From assembly GCA_035652075.1 (NCBI GenBank), contig DASREL010000015.1, positions 62,001 through 126,000 of the forward strand: DNA of 64,000 nt, read 5' to 3'. The notes beneath the pieces were generated by a model, which was given only the letters and a program-made list of their open reading frames with translations, did no database searches and was not told where the DNA came from. Each line of letters begins with the position of its first letter. Within the stretch, counting starts at the first letter, position 1. The position numbers and the translations under genes were made by a program. The stretch comes from Gp6-AA45 sp035652075. Its GTDB lineage: Bacteria; Acidobacteriota; Vicinamibacteria; Vicinamibacterales; CAVVIG01. Positions 52,020 through 59,250 of this stretch are shown piece by piece.

Positions 52020-52886
52020 TCAGCGCACGGTAACGGTGATGTCCGCCGTATCGAACAGAATCCCATCGTCCGCGTACCCGCGCAAGACGTAGGTCCCCGG
52101 TTTGGTGATCCGGACGCGGGTCGACGCCTTGCCGTCGACGACCGTGACCTTCTGCGATTCGAAAGCCACGGCGGTGGCATCGCCGCGATAGACGATCCAC
52201 ACGACTCCGAGGCGAACGCCGCGGTCGAGACGAACGACCGCCTGCTTCAGCGGTCCGTCGACGCGCGCGTTCGATCCGCTCTGGCTCGGGCGATCGGACG
52301 GACGACCGTCGTCGACGACATACGCGTCCAACGTCAGCGGCTGATTGACCACGGCGTTTCGCGATGGTCCGCCTTCGACTTTGATCGTCGGCGCTTCATC
52401 CGGCTCGCCCAGTTCTCCCGGGCCGCCGCGATTCTGTTGATACACGCTGGCGTCGATCTCCCACACCGGCATCAGCGACGCGTACGCCTTTTCCGTTTTG
52501 CCGTGCGACGTCACCGTCCAGACGAGATCTTTCTTGCCCCAATCGTTCGGCACGCGCACCTTGAAGACGAACTGCTGCCGCCGCGCGTAGAAGTGCGCGG
52601 GCTGTCCCTGATCCTGGCTGCCTGGTTCGAAGAAGTTCTCGGCGCCGACCGGCACATCAACCTGCTCTTCGTAGTTGCGGTTCATGTAGCCGAAGACCAT
52701 GTTGAAAGAGCCGTCGGCGTTGCGTTCCCAGCCTTCGAAGACGGGGACGACATTTTGCCCGCTCGCGTACCGGACTTGGGCCAGAGCAACCACGGAATAC
52801 ACAGAACACACCGAAAGAAACCACACGAAGATCTTCTGTGCGTTCCGTGCGTTCTGTGGTTGTTTCTTATCGAGTGCCTTTCTCAC
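52020..52886 (-). CDS. Secreted uncharacterised beta-rich protein; signal sequence encoded by a repeat
   Basis: 288 residues from GTG 52886. The first 37 residues contain a hydrophobic signal (IFVWFLSVCSVYSVVALAQ) encoded almost entirely by an imperfect inverted repeat (52788-52868). The mature part has beta-domain motifs (FNMVFGYMNRNYEEQVDVPVG; a C-terminal Ig-like stretch ITKPGTYVLRGYADDG). It overlaps the PHM-like gene by 20 bp and is co-transcribed with it. Such proteins often accompany acidobacterial cytochrome/PHM genes; function unknown. Confidence 0.75.
   Translation of the reverse strand: MRKALDKKQPQNARNAQKIFVWFLSVCSVYSVVALAQVRYASGQNVVPVFEGWERNADGSFNMVFGYMNRNYEEQVDVPVGAENFFEPGSQDQGQPAHFYARRQQFVFKVRVPNDWGKKDLVWTVTSHGKTEKAYASLMPVWEIDASVYQQNRGGPGELGEPDEAPTIKVEGGPSRNAVVNQPLTLDAYVVDDGRPSDRPSQSGSNARVDGPLKQAVVRLDRGVRLGVVWIVYRGDATAVAFESQKVTVVDGKASTRVRITKPGTYVLRGYADDGILFDTADITVTVR
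52788..52868. repeat. Imperfect inverted repeat used as signal-peptide coding sequence
   Basis: Left arm CAACCACGGAATACACAGAAC and a right arm reading GTTCCGTGCGTTCTGTGGTTG are about 25-bp imperfect complements around a perfect centre GAAGATCTTC (52827-52836). On the minus strand it codes for residues about 7-33 of the protein starting at 52886. Confidence 0.8.
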
Positions 52887-54129
52887 GTGCCCTCTCGGCG
52901 AGCTCCGCTTTGTACTCTTCGTCGCTCATCGCATAGAACGTCAGCCAGTGGCGCGACATGTCGTCGGTCGTGCGATTGCCGAAGCCGACCCAGTTCCGCG
53001 GATCCGGGTTGTATTTGTTGGCCGTCGAATTGTCGTGCCACGAGATGACGTGCATGATCGTGCCCGCCGGCAGCAGCGGCGCCACGTCGTCCGCGTAGTT
53101 GTAGACGATCTGCCAGTTGAAATCGTAGTTGACGCAGTTCAACTGCTCGACGTGCATGTCGGGATAGATCGCCTCGAGGCATTGCTTCTTGCCGCGATTG
53201 TGCATGTGCGGCATGAAGCCGATCAGACGCGACGGACGGTCCATCTTGTAGTACGCGTCGCTGCGCACATCGGACGCGCCGGCGGGAATATCGAGATCAT
53301 CCTGATTCGGCGACAGGATCGTGCGAATGACGTGCTTCGGCACGTAACCCTTCGGGTAGAACACGATGCCGACGCTCGTGCGGTCGGTGACCGGCTGACC
53401 GATCGCGTGGTAGTGCATGTTGAACCGCACCTTCGCGCCGGCCTTCATCAATTTGCCCGAGCCGTCCGGGAATACGTCACCGTTCTTGCCGACGGCATAC
53501 TCGACGAGCACGCCGCCAGGATCGCCGCCTTCGTCGTACACCAATGTCTGAACGGCGTGGTGCACGACGCGCGCGGCGCCCGGTGACGGCTTCGCTTCAA
53601 CCGCTTTGATGTAGCGATCCTCGGTGAGGCCCGAGTCGGCGTAGAAGTTACCCCACCAATCGGCCTGCTCCGGTTTGACCACGAAGTCTTTCGGCATCGT
53701 CACGATCAGATCGGGTTTGCCGATGTGCCAGCGATCGGAATCATCGAACGTGCGCGGGGCCGGCATGTCGGTCGCATTGCCGCGGGGCGCGCCGCCGTCG
53801 ACCCAGTCGACGATCGTCTGCACTTCGTGATCGCTCAGCGACGGATCGTCTTTGAACTTGCGGATGCCGATCGTTTTGTCGACGTGCCATGGCGGCATCT
53901 GACGACGCGACACGCGATCCTTGATCGATCGCGCCCACGGCCGCGCATCTTCGTACGTCAGCAGCGACATCGGCGCGATCGACCCGGGACGATGACACGT
54001 CTGACACGATTTCTGCAGAATCGGCGCGACGTCTTTCGTGAACGTCACGTCGGCGCGCTGCGGTGTCTGCGCATGCAGCGCGAGCGATCCGACCGCGAGT
54101 AGCGCGAAGGCTTTAGCCGAGCGGCCCAT
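52867..54129 (-). CDS. Cytochrome c domain fused to PHM-like copper monooxygenase
   Basis: 420 residues with signal peptide (1-20). Residues about 30-125 are a cytochrome c domain with heme site CQTCH (Cys42, Cys45, His46). From about 150 the protein resembles the copper type II ascorbate-dependent monooxygenase fold of peptidylglycine alpha-hydroxylating monooxygenase (PHM). All six copper ligands can be matched in order: His190-His191 (VVHHAV), His239 (NMHYH), His308 and His310 (MPHMH), and Met391 (DDMS). The heme domain could replace ascorbate as electron donor. A PAL-like propeller gene lies 532 bp further right. Confidence 0.82.
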   Translation of the reverse strand: MGRSAKAFALLAVGSLALHAQTPQRADVTFTKDVAPILQKSCQTCHRPGSIAPMSLLTYEDARPWARSIKDRVSRRQMPPWHVDKTIGIRKFKDDPSLSDHEVQTIVDWVDGGAPRGNATDMPAPRTFDDSDRWHIGKPDLIVTMPKDFVVKPEQADWWGNFYADSGLTEDRYIKAVEAKPSPGAARVVHHAVQTLVYDEGGDPGGVLVEYAVGKNGDVFPDGSGKLMKAGAKVRFNMHYHAIGQPVTDRTSVGIVFYPKGYVPKHVIRTILSPNQDDLDIPAGASDVRSDAYYKMDRPSRLIGFMPHMHNRGKKQCLEAIYPDMHVEQLNCVNYDFNWQIVYNYADDVAPLLPAGTIMHVISWHDNSTANKYNPDPRNWVGFGNRTTDDMSRHWLTFYAMSDEEYKAELAERAREKGTR

Positions 54130-54144
54130 AGATCCTCCGGCGCG

Positions 54145-54150
54145 ATTATA
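54145..54150 (-). promoter_or_regulatory. Candidate -10 box of the PHM-like gene
   Basis: TATAAT on the minus strand 15 bp before the ATG at 54129. Other AT-rich hexamers in the same 66-bp space could serve the divergent cupin gene. Confidence 0.35.
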
Positions 54151-54195
54151 GGCGTATACTCCGGCGGCCGGGTCTATAACCGCGCCCGCATATCT

Positions 54196-54642
54196 ATGAA
54201 GAACGCCGTCCTCGCCGCCCTGTTATTTTCGGCTGGAGTCGCCGCGGCCGACGGCCCCCCGGCGATACATAAGACCGGCATCGAGCTCACGGCCGCGCTG
54301 GCAGCCGGTCAGGCGACACCGGACATGCTGACCTCACCCGTCGCGATCACCGACAAGCACCGCGTCAACCTGATCAAACGCACGAAGGCCGCCGGCGCGG
54401 TTGCCCACGACGGCTTCGCGGAACTGCATCACATCGTGGAGGGATCGGGAACACTCGTCACGGGCGGCACGATCGTGCGCGCGACCGGCGGCGGCGGTGG
54501 TGGTGCGACGATCCAAGGCGGCGTGAGCAAACACGTCACGAAAGGGGACGTGATCCTCGTCCCGCCCGGCGTGCCGCACTGGTACAAAGATCTCGACGGC
54601 GCCTCGATTACCTATCTCGAGGTGAGGTGGGAAGAGAAGTAG
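54196..54642 (+). CDS. Secreted cupin-domain protein
   Basis: 148 residues with signal peptide (1-18). The cupin fold shows HRVNLIKRTK, AELHHIVEGSGTLVTGG with a HH metal pair, and a second motif VTKGDVILVPPGVPHWYKD with His near the end. A glycine-rich insertion (GGGGGG) lies between the motifs. It is transcribed opposite to the flanking PHM- and PAL-like genes and may share the intergenic promoter region. Metal and substrate are unknown. Confidence 0.9.
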   Translation: MKNAVLAALLFSAGVAAADGPPAIHKTGIELTAALAAGQATPDMLTSPVAITDKHRVNLIKRTKAAGAVAHDGFAELHHIVEGSGTLVTGGTIVRATGGGGGGATIQGGVSKHVTKGDVILVPPGVPHWYKDLDGASITYLEVRWEEK

Positions 54643-54660
54643 CGTCGACGCAGCGCGTGA

Positions 54661-55560
54661 CTATCGCGCGCGGACGAATTTCAACACGCGCGACCCGGTG
54701 ACGACGTCACCGATCTTGCCTGGAACCGTTTCACCCACGTAAATCGATCCGTCAGCATCCACGGCGACGCCTTCCGCGAGCGTGTCGGTGATTGTGTACC
54801 GGATCGATCCATCCTTCGCGCTGCCGATGAACAACCCTTCCTTGTCGTTGTAGTCGACGACGTAGATCGTGTCGTCTGGCGCAATGAAAATGCCGCTGGG
54901 CGATCCGAACTGCGTCCACTGCTCGAGAAACGTGCCGTCCTGATCGAAAATCTGGATGCGTTTGTTCGAACGATCGCCGACGAACAAACGGCCCCGCGAA
55001 TCGAACGCCATCGTGTGCGGGACGTCGAACTCACCCGGTCCGGAGCCTTTCTTCCCCCACGTCTTGATGAAGGTGCCGTCCTTCGAGAACTTCACGACGC
55101 GCGAGTTGAAGTGACCGTCGGCGACGAACACGTCGCCGTTCGGCGCGACGGCGACATCGGTCGGCCCGTTAAACGTATCTGGGCCATCGCCCGCGACCCC
55201 AGCTTTCCCGAGCGACATGAGCAAATGGAAATCGGTGTCGTACTTGAAGACCTGATGACCCTTTCCGTCACGCGCACGCCAATCCGTCATCCACAAGTAG
55301 CCGTTGCGATCGACGCGGATGCCGTGCGGCGATCCGAACATGTTCTGCCCCCAGGTCCGCACGACGGCGCCGGCCGAGTCGAGGACGATCACCGGCGGTT
55401 CGGCGCGCGTGAACGCGTAGACGCGATCCTGTTTGTCAATCGCCATCCCCGCTGTCAGGCCCCACTTCAACCCGTCAGGGAGCTTCCCGAAATTCGGATC
55501 GATGCGGTACGGCGCATCGACGAGGGTGACAAGGAGCAGGCTAGAAAGTAGCCAGCGCAT
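54661..55560 (-). CDS. NHL-repeat propeller, peptidyl-alpha-hydroxyglycine alpha-amidating lyase (PAL)-like
   Basis: 299 residues with signal peptide (1-16). Six-bladed NHL propeller whose motifs follow PAL of peptide amidation: GSPHGIRVD (zinc His), HQVFKYD, GPTDVAVAPNGDVFVADG, VPHTMAFDSRGRLFVGDR (second zinc His and DRxxxR). Two key positions differ: the PAL catalytic tyrosine (DGYCNSR) reads DGHFNSR, and the third zinc histidine appears as Glu in AEGVAVD. A relaxed or different lyase/hydrolase activity, or binding only, is possible. It overlaps the cyclase-family gene by 20 bp. Confidence 0.8.
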   Translation of the reverse strand: MRWLLSSLLLVTLVDAPYRIDPNFGKLPDGLKWGLTAGMAIDKQDRVYAFTRAEPPVIVLDSAGAVVRTWGQNMFGSPHGIRVDRNGYLWMTDWRARDGKGHQVFKYDTDFHLLMSLGKAGVAGDGPDTFNGPTDVAVAPNGDVFVADGHFNSRVVKFSKDGTFIKTWGKKGSGPGEFDVPHTMAFDSRGRLFVGDRSNKRIQIFDQDGTFLEQWTQFGSPSGIFIAPDDTIYVVDYNDKEGLFIGSAKDGSIRYTITDTLAEGVAVDADGSIYVGETVPGKIGDVVTGSRVLKFVRAR

Positions 55561-56497
55561 TGAGAGGAAATCCTGTTCCGCCCGTCACGGGCATCGGCGC
55601 GATGGTCAACATGAACTCCCACCGATTCAGCCGCGCCGCCGTCGCGCCGAGCGATTCGAGGTCCTGGTTGTCGAGGAGGTTGATCCCCATCGCCGTGATG
55701 CAGAGCGTATGGATCGGCAGCGCTACGCCGTCCACGAGCGACGGGGTGACGTCTTCGGCCGCGTCGCTCCCGAGGAGTGCGACACCGCGCGCTTTCAACC
55801 ACGGCGCCACCGACGCATGCAACCCCGCGGCGGACTGCCCGACATTCCACGGCCCGAGTTTTTCTCGTCGCGCCCACCGTCCCGTGCGCAAGAGCAACGC
55901 GTCACCCGGTCCGATCTTGATGCCCGCTTTCTTTTCCCACGCCTCGAGATCCTCGGCATAGATCGCCGTGCCCGGCTCGAGATACTCGACGCCGCGCAGG
56001 CGCGGAATGTCGACGAGCACGCCGCGCGTGATGATGCCGTTCTTCAAATTGTCGATCCCGAGCTTCGTGCACCCTTTGTCCGTGTTGACGTCGGCGCGCG
56101 CGTAGCCGTTGTACGTCTGATCTTTGTAGAGGATGTGGCAGAGCGCGTCGATGTGGCTGTGCGCGTAGCCGTGATACGACACGGCGTAGCGGTCCATGTT
56201 GTTGCCGCGGAGCATCGTGTGCTCGAACGGATTGTTGTTGTCTTCGGCCCGTTCGGTAATCGGGTTGTGCGCGAGCGAGACCGACTCGCCGCTCTTCGCC
56301 AAACCGAGCGCCGCTTTCCGCTTCGCCGGCGTGATGAGGTTCACCGACCCGAGCTGATCGTCTTTGCCCCATCGTCCCCAGTTGGACACCTGACGAAAGA
56401 GCGCGTCGAATTCGTCGGCGTTTCGCGGAGCACGCGAACCGGTCGGCGCTTGAAATGCCGCCGCGAGCGCGACCACGGCAATCCATCGCTGAATCAT
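55541..56497 (-). CDS. Cyclase family hydrolase (kynurenine formamidase-like), exported
   Basis: 318 residues with signal peptide (1-16). Metal-binding signature YAHSHIDALCHILY corresponds to the family HxGTHxDxPxH motif; further residues GVLVDIPRLRG and GDALLLRTGRW are conserved in the family. Members hydrolyse N-formylkynurenine or related amides and lactones, but here the export signal argues for another substrate. It overlaps the PAL-like gene. Confidence 0.87.
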   Translation of the reverse strand: MIQRWIAVVALAAAFQAPTGSRAPRNADEFDALFRQVSNWGRWGKDDQLGSVNLITPAKRKAALGLAKSGESVSLAHNPITERAEDNNNPFEHTMLRGNNMDRYAVSYHGYAHSHIDALCHILYKDQTYNGYARADVNTDKGCTKLGIDNLKNGIITRGVLVDIPRLRGVEYLEPGTAIYAEDLEAWEKKAGIKIGPGDALLLRTGRWARREKLGPWNVGQSAAGLHASVAPWLKARGVALLGSDAAEDVTPSLVDGVALPIHTLCITAMGINLLDNQDLESLGATAARLNRWEFMLTIAPMPVTGGTGFPLNALATF

Positions 56498-56536
56498 GCG
56501 GCCTAGTCTAAGGGCGAACGGCTGCCGGCGTGGCGA

Positions 56537-56803
56537 TTAACCTTCGATCAGCGACTTCAACCGCGCAAGCCGCGCATCCCAGCGTGCCGACAGCGACCAC
56601 AGCGTCTCACGGCCGCGCGAGACGCTGTGCACGACGCCGGCGTCTTCCATCACGCGCAGATGCTTGGTGATCGCCTGGCGGGTGATCGGAAATTCTTCGG
56701 CGAGCTTCGTGATCGAGGTCGGCCCTTCGTCGCGGAGACGCGCCATCAGTTGCAGGCGCGTCTCGTCGCCGAGCGCGGCGAAGACCTTCGCGTGGCGCAT
56801 CAT
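56537..56803 (-). CDS. ArsR-family transcriptional regulator
   Basis: 88 residues: KVFAALGDETRLQLMARLRDEGPTSITKLAEEFPITRQAITKHLRVMEDAGVV is a typical ArsR winged helix without obvious metal-binding cysteines. ATG 56803 overlaps the SRPBCC stop (ATGATG). With its partner SRPBCC gene it forms a known two-gene arrangement, and the dyads at 57293-57338 are its likely operator. Confidence 0.93.
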   Translation of the reverse strand: MMRHAKVFAALGDETRLQLMARLRDEGPTSITKLAEEFPITRQAITKHLRVMEDAGVVHSVSRGRETLWSLSARWDARLARLKSLIEG

Positions 56804-57294
56804 CGTGCCAGGTACTTCGCGATGAGCGTCGTCTGCATCGCCCAGCCGCCGTCGTTCATCGCGAACGCCTGCGCCCGCCGGTCGGCCGGGATGCCGCTGA
56901 ACCCGGATTCGGTGACGCGCAGCCTGACCCCGCCCGCGACTTCCTCGAGCGTGAACTCGACGAGCGTTGTCGGCTCGCGTGAGTAATCGCGGCCCTCGTC
57001 GATCGCATACGGATGCCAGCGGAACGAGAACAGCCGTGTCGGCTCGATCCGCTCGACGTAGATGTCGAACGTCTTGCCTTCGTGCGGCTTCTGGGCGGCA
57101 GCAACGGTCGCGTCGACGGTCGTCGGCGTGATGGCACAGCGAATCGTCGCGCCGGGCGTGAACGGCTGGCCGACGCGGACGCCGAACCATCGGCCGAACT
57201 GCACGTGGTCGGTCAACGCCGCCCACACCGTGGCGAGGGGCGCCTTCAGGTCGATCTGCTTTTCGATCCGATCCGGCGTATCGTCAGTCATCAT
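56800..57294 (-). CDS. SRPBCC (AHSA1-type) domain protein
   Basis: About 164 residues. The hydrophobic-cavity START-like fold is shown by RIEKQIDLKAPLATVWAALTDHVQFGRWFG, then FRWHPYAIDEG and the C-terminal ADRRAQAFAMNDGGWAMQ helix. ATG 57294 or 57291 is used; the frame continues upstream through the operator, but this is not a gene. Ligand unknown; the gene is controlled together with the ArsR regulator. Confidence 0.92.
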   Translation of the reverse strand: MMTDDTPDRIEKQIDLKAPLATVWAALTDHVQFGRWFGVRVGQPFTPGATIRCAITPTTVDATVAAAQKPHEGKTFDIYVERIEPTRLFSFRWHPYAIDEGRDYSREPTTLVEFTLEEVAGGVRLRVTESGFSGIPADRRAQAFAMNDGGWAMQTTLIAKYLAR

Positions 57295-57343
57295 GCAACC
57301 TCTTGGTTGCATGATATTACGCAACCTATTGGTTGCGTGTCAA
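57293..57343 (-). promoter_or_regulatory. Promoter and double operator of the SRPBCC-arsR operon
   Basis: On the minus strand TTGACA (57338-57343) and TAATAT (57314-57319) are separated by 18 bp. Two palindromes with the core GCAACC-N4-GGTTGC cover the spacer (57319-57338) and the initiation/start-codon region (57293-57312); arms are 8 bp in each. The loop of the downstream one supplies AAGAGG as ribosome site. An ArsR dimer at each site would block both transcription and translation. The element overlaps the 3' end of the metallo-beta-lactamase-fold gene. Confidence 0.8.
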
Positions 57344-58324
57344 CCCGGCCTGGGCGCACTCGTCGACGACGGTCAAGTATCGTTGAACGGCCTCCTTGCC
57401 GATCACGTACGGATTGGGATCCCCCGGCTTGCGCGCGAGCACTAGCGGTAGCTTCGTCTTCGACCCGTCGAAGATGGTGTGATTCGAGATCAGCACGTCG
57501 GCACCCGCTTTCGCGGCGATCTCTTTGAACCGGCGCGCCGAGTCGCTGTACGTCCTGAACCAGAAACTCTCGGGCCGTTCCGGCGTGTAGTACGGGGCCG
57601 AGTTCGCCATCCAGTTGAACGCGGTCCCTCCCCACGTCGCGACGACGTGCGGCGTGCCGTGGTCGGTCACGGGAAAGATGGTCGACAGCGTGCCGAGCGT
57701 GTGACCGGCTGTGTTGTACATCGTGACGGTCGTGTCGCCGAGGGTGAGTTTCTGGCCGTCGGTCACGACCATATCGCGCCTCGGTTTGCTGCCGTTCGAA
57801 CGATCGAGCAGATCCCAGTCGGCCGCGGTCAGCAGGACATGCGCGTTGAACTTGTCCTGCAGGTACTTCGCGCCGCCGGAATGATCGCCGTGTCCGTGAC
57901 TGATGATGACGTACTTGATCTGCGCCGGATCGAGGCCCAGTTTGCGCAGGCCGCCCGCCACTTCGTCGTCGACCGAGTAATCGAAGATCGCATCGATCAG
58001 AATCAACCCGTCCGACGTCTTGATCGCCCACACCGAATACTCTGTTTGACCGAGGAAGTACAAGTTGTCGAAGACCTGCACCGGCTCGGCGTGCCACGTG
58101 TCGCGCACCGGCGGACCTGGCGGCCGTGGGTTGGCGCCGCGCGCCGGACGAGGTTCCGGCGGCGTCTTCGGCACGGCTTCCGTGCAGATCCGATTGAACA
58201 CGCCGGCGAAGTCGGCGCCGGCGGCTGCTCTCGCCGCGTCAATATGCTTCTGACTGGTTGACTGTGCTGCGACAATCGCGGATGCGACGCTCGCGGCCAA
58301 CGCGAGTACGATCAGCTTCTTCAT
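57326..58324 (-). CDS. Metallo-beta-lactamase-fold hydrolase, subclass B3-like
   Basis: 332 residues with signal peptide (1-20). Zinc ligands are HGHGDH (His143, His145, Asp147, His148), the histidine in NTAGHTLGTLS and the one in LISNHTIFDG, as in subclass B3 enzymes and their relatives. It could be a beta-lactamase or another periplasmic hydrolase; sequence alone does not settle it. The start ATG 58324 is 12 bp from the divergent acetyltransferase gene. Confidence 0.88.
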   Translation of the reverse strand: MKKLIVLALAASVASAIVAAQSTSQKHIDAARAAAGADFAGVFNRICTEAVPKTPPEPRPARGANPRPPGPPVRDTWHAEPVQVFDNLYFLGQTEYSVWAIKTSDGLILIDAIFDYSVDDEVAGGLRKLGLDPAQIKYVIISHGHGDHSGGAKYLQDKFNAHVLLTAADWDLLDRSNGSKPRRDMVVTDGQKLTLGDTTVTMYNTAGHTLGTLSTIFPVTDHGTPHVVATWGGTAFNWMANSAPYYTPERPESFWFRTYSDSARRFKEIAAKAGADVLISNHTIFDGSKTKLPLVLARKPGDPNPYVIGKEAVQRYLTVVDECAQAGLTRNQ

Positions 58325-58336
58325 GCGGCGAAGTAT

Positions 58337-59184
58337 ATGACCATTCGACAACTGACGACGTCGGACTATCCGGCCCTCGAACAATTCCTCGTCAGACATC
58401 GCGACAGTTCGATGTTCCTGCGCGCGAACTCGCGCCGGGGCGGTCTCGAGTACGAGGGCAAAGTATTTCAGGCGACCTACGCCGCGGCGCTTGACGACGG
58501 CCACATCGTCGGCGTCGCTGGGCACTGCTGGAACGGCATGATGCTTCTGCAGGCGCCCGAGCAGGCCGCGGCCGTGGCGAAACGGTGCGTCGAGATCTCC
58601 GGACGTCCGGTCACCGGATTCGCCGGTCCCCTGCGACACGTTCGTGATGCCCAGGTCGCGTTGGGTTTCGCCGACACCGCCGCCGCGGCCGACAAGCACG
58701 AGTCCTTGTACGCGCTGGATCTGACGACGTTCCAAGTGCCGTCGCAGTTCGCGGACGCGGTCGCCCGCTGCCGGGCACCGCGGCCAGAGGAGTACCCGCT
58801 CCTGCGCGACTGGCGCTCGCCTACGACATCGAGATCCTCGGCGGAAAAGACGACGACGCGCATCGACAGAACGCGGCGCAGTTTCTTGACGCGCAGATTG
58901 CGGAAGGCAACGCGTGGGTGTACGTGGAGAATGGCGTGCCGCTGTCGCTGTCTGCTTTCAACGCGACATTGCCCGATATCGTGCAGCTCGGAGGCATCTA
59001 CACGCCGCCGGACGTCCGCGGCCGCCACTACGCGAAAATTTCCGTGGCGGCATCCCTCGTTGCGGCACGCGAGCGCGGCGCGACGCGCGCCGTGCTGTTC
59101 ACGAACAGTCCGAGCGCGGAGCGCACATATACCGCACTCGGTTTCGCACGCATCGGCGATTACGCACTCGTCCTCGGCCTGTGA
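58337..59184 (+). pseudogene. GNAT-family acetyltransferase gene, frameshifted
   Basis: The first part in frame 58337 gives a GNAT N-terminal region (MTIRQLTTSDYPALEQFLV ... GFAGPLRHVRDAQVALGF) up to about 58812. The rest continues in the next frame as AYDIEILGGKDDD ... VYVENGVPLSLSAFNA, and the acetyl-CoA-binding segment VRGRHYAKISVAASLVAARERGATRAVLFT with the typical C-terminal YTALGFARIGDYALVL. A one-base loss near 58812-58818 explains the shift. It is a recent pseudogene or a base-calling error; programmed frameshifting is less likely. Confidence 0.85.
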
Positions 59185-59250
59185 GGTTTCGTTTCTAGCC
59201 GATTCGGTTCGATTTGAGTCTCTATTCAGGCCGAGTTATTGTCGGCGGAC

